Shown here: positions 63,014 to 64,000 of the stretch, piece by piece
Numbering within the stretch: position 1 is the stretch's first letter
Layout of the letters: every line of letters starts with the position of its first letter
From: Nocardia spumae
GTDB lineage: Bacteria; Actinomycetota; Actinomycetes; Mycobacteriales; Mycobacteriaceae
Direction of reading: 5' to 3'
Length of the DNA stretch: 64,000 bases
Assembly (NCBI RefSeq): GCF_020733635.1
Contig: NZ_JAJFZL010000001.1
Coordinates: 1,426,001 to 1,490,000, forward strand
The notes under the pieces: generated by a model
The model's database searches: none
What the model was told of the DNA's origin: nothing
Seen by the model: only the letters and a program-made list of their open reading frames with translations
Made by a program: the position numbers and the translations under genes

Positions 63014-63336
63014 TGCCCAAGGCTCCGCGTCGCTGCCCAACACCAGGATGCCCCAACCTCATCCGGCACACCCAGTACTGCCCAGACCACACCGAAGCCT
63101 GGGCGGGATCTACACGCGGTCAAGCCACCTCACACTCGGGATGGCGCCGGCTGCGTGAGCAGATCCTCGAGCGCGACAACTACACGTGCTATCTCTGCGG
63201 CCGACCCGGCGCCGACACCGTCGACCACATCGTCTCCGTGGCCCGAGGCGGCAGCGATATCCCGAGCAACCTGGGCGCCGTCCATGACCGCGTCGCGCCT
63301 CATTGCCACCGGGCGAAGACCAACCGAGAGAAATAG
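63013..63336 (+). CDS. Packaging-side HNH endonuclease
   Basis: 107 aa. ERDNYTCYLCGRPGADTVDHIVSVARGGSD with SNLGAV and CHRAKTNREK is a textbook HNH. Its location matches the HNH genes next to cos/terminase in actinophages. Confidence 0.88.
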   Translation: MPKAPRRCPTPGCPNLIRHTQYCPDHTEAWAGSTRGQATSHSGWRRLREQILERDNYTCYLCGRPGADTVDHIVSVARGGSDIPSNLGAVHDRVAPHCHRAKTNREK

Positions 63337-63363
63337 GCAGCCGCGACTGATCATCTCGGTTAG

Positions 63364-63398
63364 AAGGCCCCCGTGCGACCTCATGGCGCGGGGGCTTT
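63364..63398 (+). terminator. Hairpin with T-run after HNH
   Basis: GCCCCCG (63367-63373) pairs with CGGGGGC (63389-63395), then TTT. It ends 24 nt before the next ATG. Confidence 0.65.
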
Positions 63399-63419
63399 CG
63401 CATCCCATGAGGAAGTCAC

Positions 63420-64000
63420 ATGTCGACCATCCATGCCCTGTGCGACCACTGCGGAGACGACTATATCCGCACGCATGGCAATCGCAAGTACTGCTCAAAG
63501 CTGTGTGGCATGCGCGCCTACCACGAGAGCCGAAAGGCGGCAGGCCGCAGTCCGAACCGCACCCAACACCAGCGCGCCTGCCTCGCATGTGGCACCACTT
63601 GGACCACTACGAACGCCGCTGCCAACTACTGCTCCAACGCCTGCATCATCGCTAGCCGATTCGGCCCGGACCGCTGCCGCAGACGCGGACCGATGACGGA
63701 CCGCATGAAGCGAGCACGCAGAGCCCAACGCCGAGCGGCGCGTGGCACGAGCGGCAAGGGGATCGTCTGGACCCAAGGGTTGTGCGGATGGTGCCGAGAC
63801 CAGTTCATCTCACGAACGTCAGCGGGATCACCAGCTCGGTATTGCTCGAAGGACTGTAGACGTCATGCCATCGAGCGGAGACATCGACAGCGCAAGCGGT
63901 CCGCCTACGTAGCCGACGTATCGCCCACGGCGATCTACATGCGTGACGGATACCGCTGCCACATCTGCCGCAGGAACACGGACCGAAGCAAGGTAGTGCC
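63420..64000 (+). CDS. Zinc-finger HNH endonuclease (partial)
   Basis: Open from ATG to the window end, at least 193 aa. Three zinc-finger-like units: CDHCG...YCSKLC, CLACG...YCSNAC and CGWC...YCSKDC, then SPTAIYMRDGYRCHICRRN, the start of an HNH domain that is completed outside. GAGGAAG precedes the start. Confidence 0.75.
   Translation, partial: MSTIHALCDHCGDDYIRTHGNRKYCSKLCGMRAYHESRKAAGRSPNRTQHQRACLACGTTWTTTNAAANYCSNACIIASRFGPDRCRRRGPMTDRMKRARRAQRRAARGTSGKGIVWTQGLCGWCRDQFISRTSAGSPARYCSKDCRRHAIERRHRQRKRSAYVADVSPTAIYMRDGYRCHICRRNTDRSKVV

Overview
The window looks like a chromosomal segment of a Nocardia-type actinomycete (order Mycobacteriales). It is GC-rich and uses many GTG starts. It carries the conserved order lpqU-like lipoprotein, enolase, FtsB/DivIC-like protein, DUF501, Ppx/GppA, tRNA-Leu(UAA), and it has DUF3558 lipoproteins, an IdeR-type iron box and a KstR-like operator. 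The genus is inferred from this content and was not tested by a search. The last 26 kb is the left part of an integrated prophage that continues past the window.

Host part, 1-38114. Positions 1-4357 hold a minus-strand, iron-box-controlled gene set: a 2-oxoglutarate oxygenase like AsnO/VioC, an SbnB-like dehydrogenase, an SbnH-like PLP decarboxylase and an SbnA-like synthase cut by the window edge. Together they suggest 2,3-diaminopropionate supply for a siderophore or peptide. The eno neighbourhood follows (4486-10696). Next come a peptide transporter, two DUF3558-region genes, an AbiEi/DUF559-like protein, a DUF4291 protein, an acyl-CoA dehydrogenase behind a KstR-like box, a DoxX protein, a DHA2 exporter, a PAP2 enzyme, several uncharacterised proteins, a degenerate alpha/beta hydrolase, a GT87 glycosyltransferase, NCS1 and APC permeases, a kinase-like protein, two PucR-type regulators, two secreted lipases, a copper-linked DUF305/DUF6153 pair, an AMIN-like lipoprotein and an RsmC-like methyltransferase.

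Prophage part, about 38115-64000. A large serine recombinase is followed by a divergent lysogeny switch with two related palindromic operators. Then comes a rightward run of about 65 mostly tiny genes, nearly all joined by ATGA/GTGA stop-start overlaps. Recognisable modules are a DinD/BRO antirepressor, a WhiB-zinc-ribbon-HTH protein, a RecE-like exonuclease with a putative annealing partner, an HTH initiator beside a phased iteron array bracketed by two perfect DnaA boxes (candidate replication origin), glutaredoxin, DUF4326, RusA, a reversed HicAB cassette, a GIY-YIG/T5orf172-like protein and five HNH-type genes. The last two HNH genes lie where packaging genes usually begin, so terminase should follow outside the window.

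Three early or replication genes look damaged or recoded: a C5-methylase stub running into an HNH gene, the initiator with a -1-frame continuation, and a frameshifted small gene before the packaging-side HNH. Six intergenic gaps of the prophage contain a hairpin or dyad ending 23-27 nt before the next start codon. This regular layout resembles, in position only, the start-associated inverted repeats known from some mycobacteriophages.
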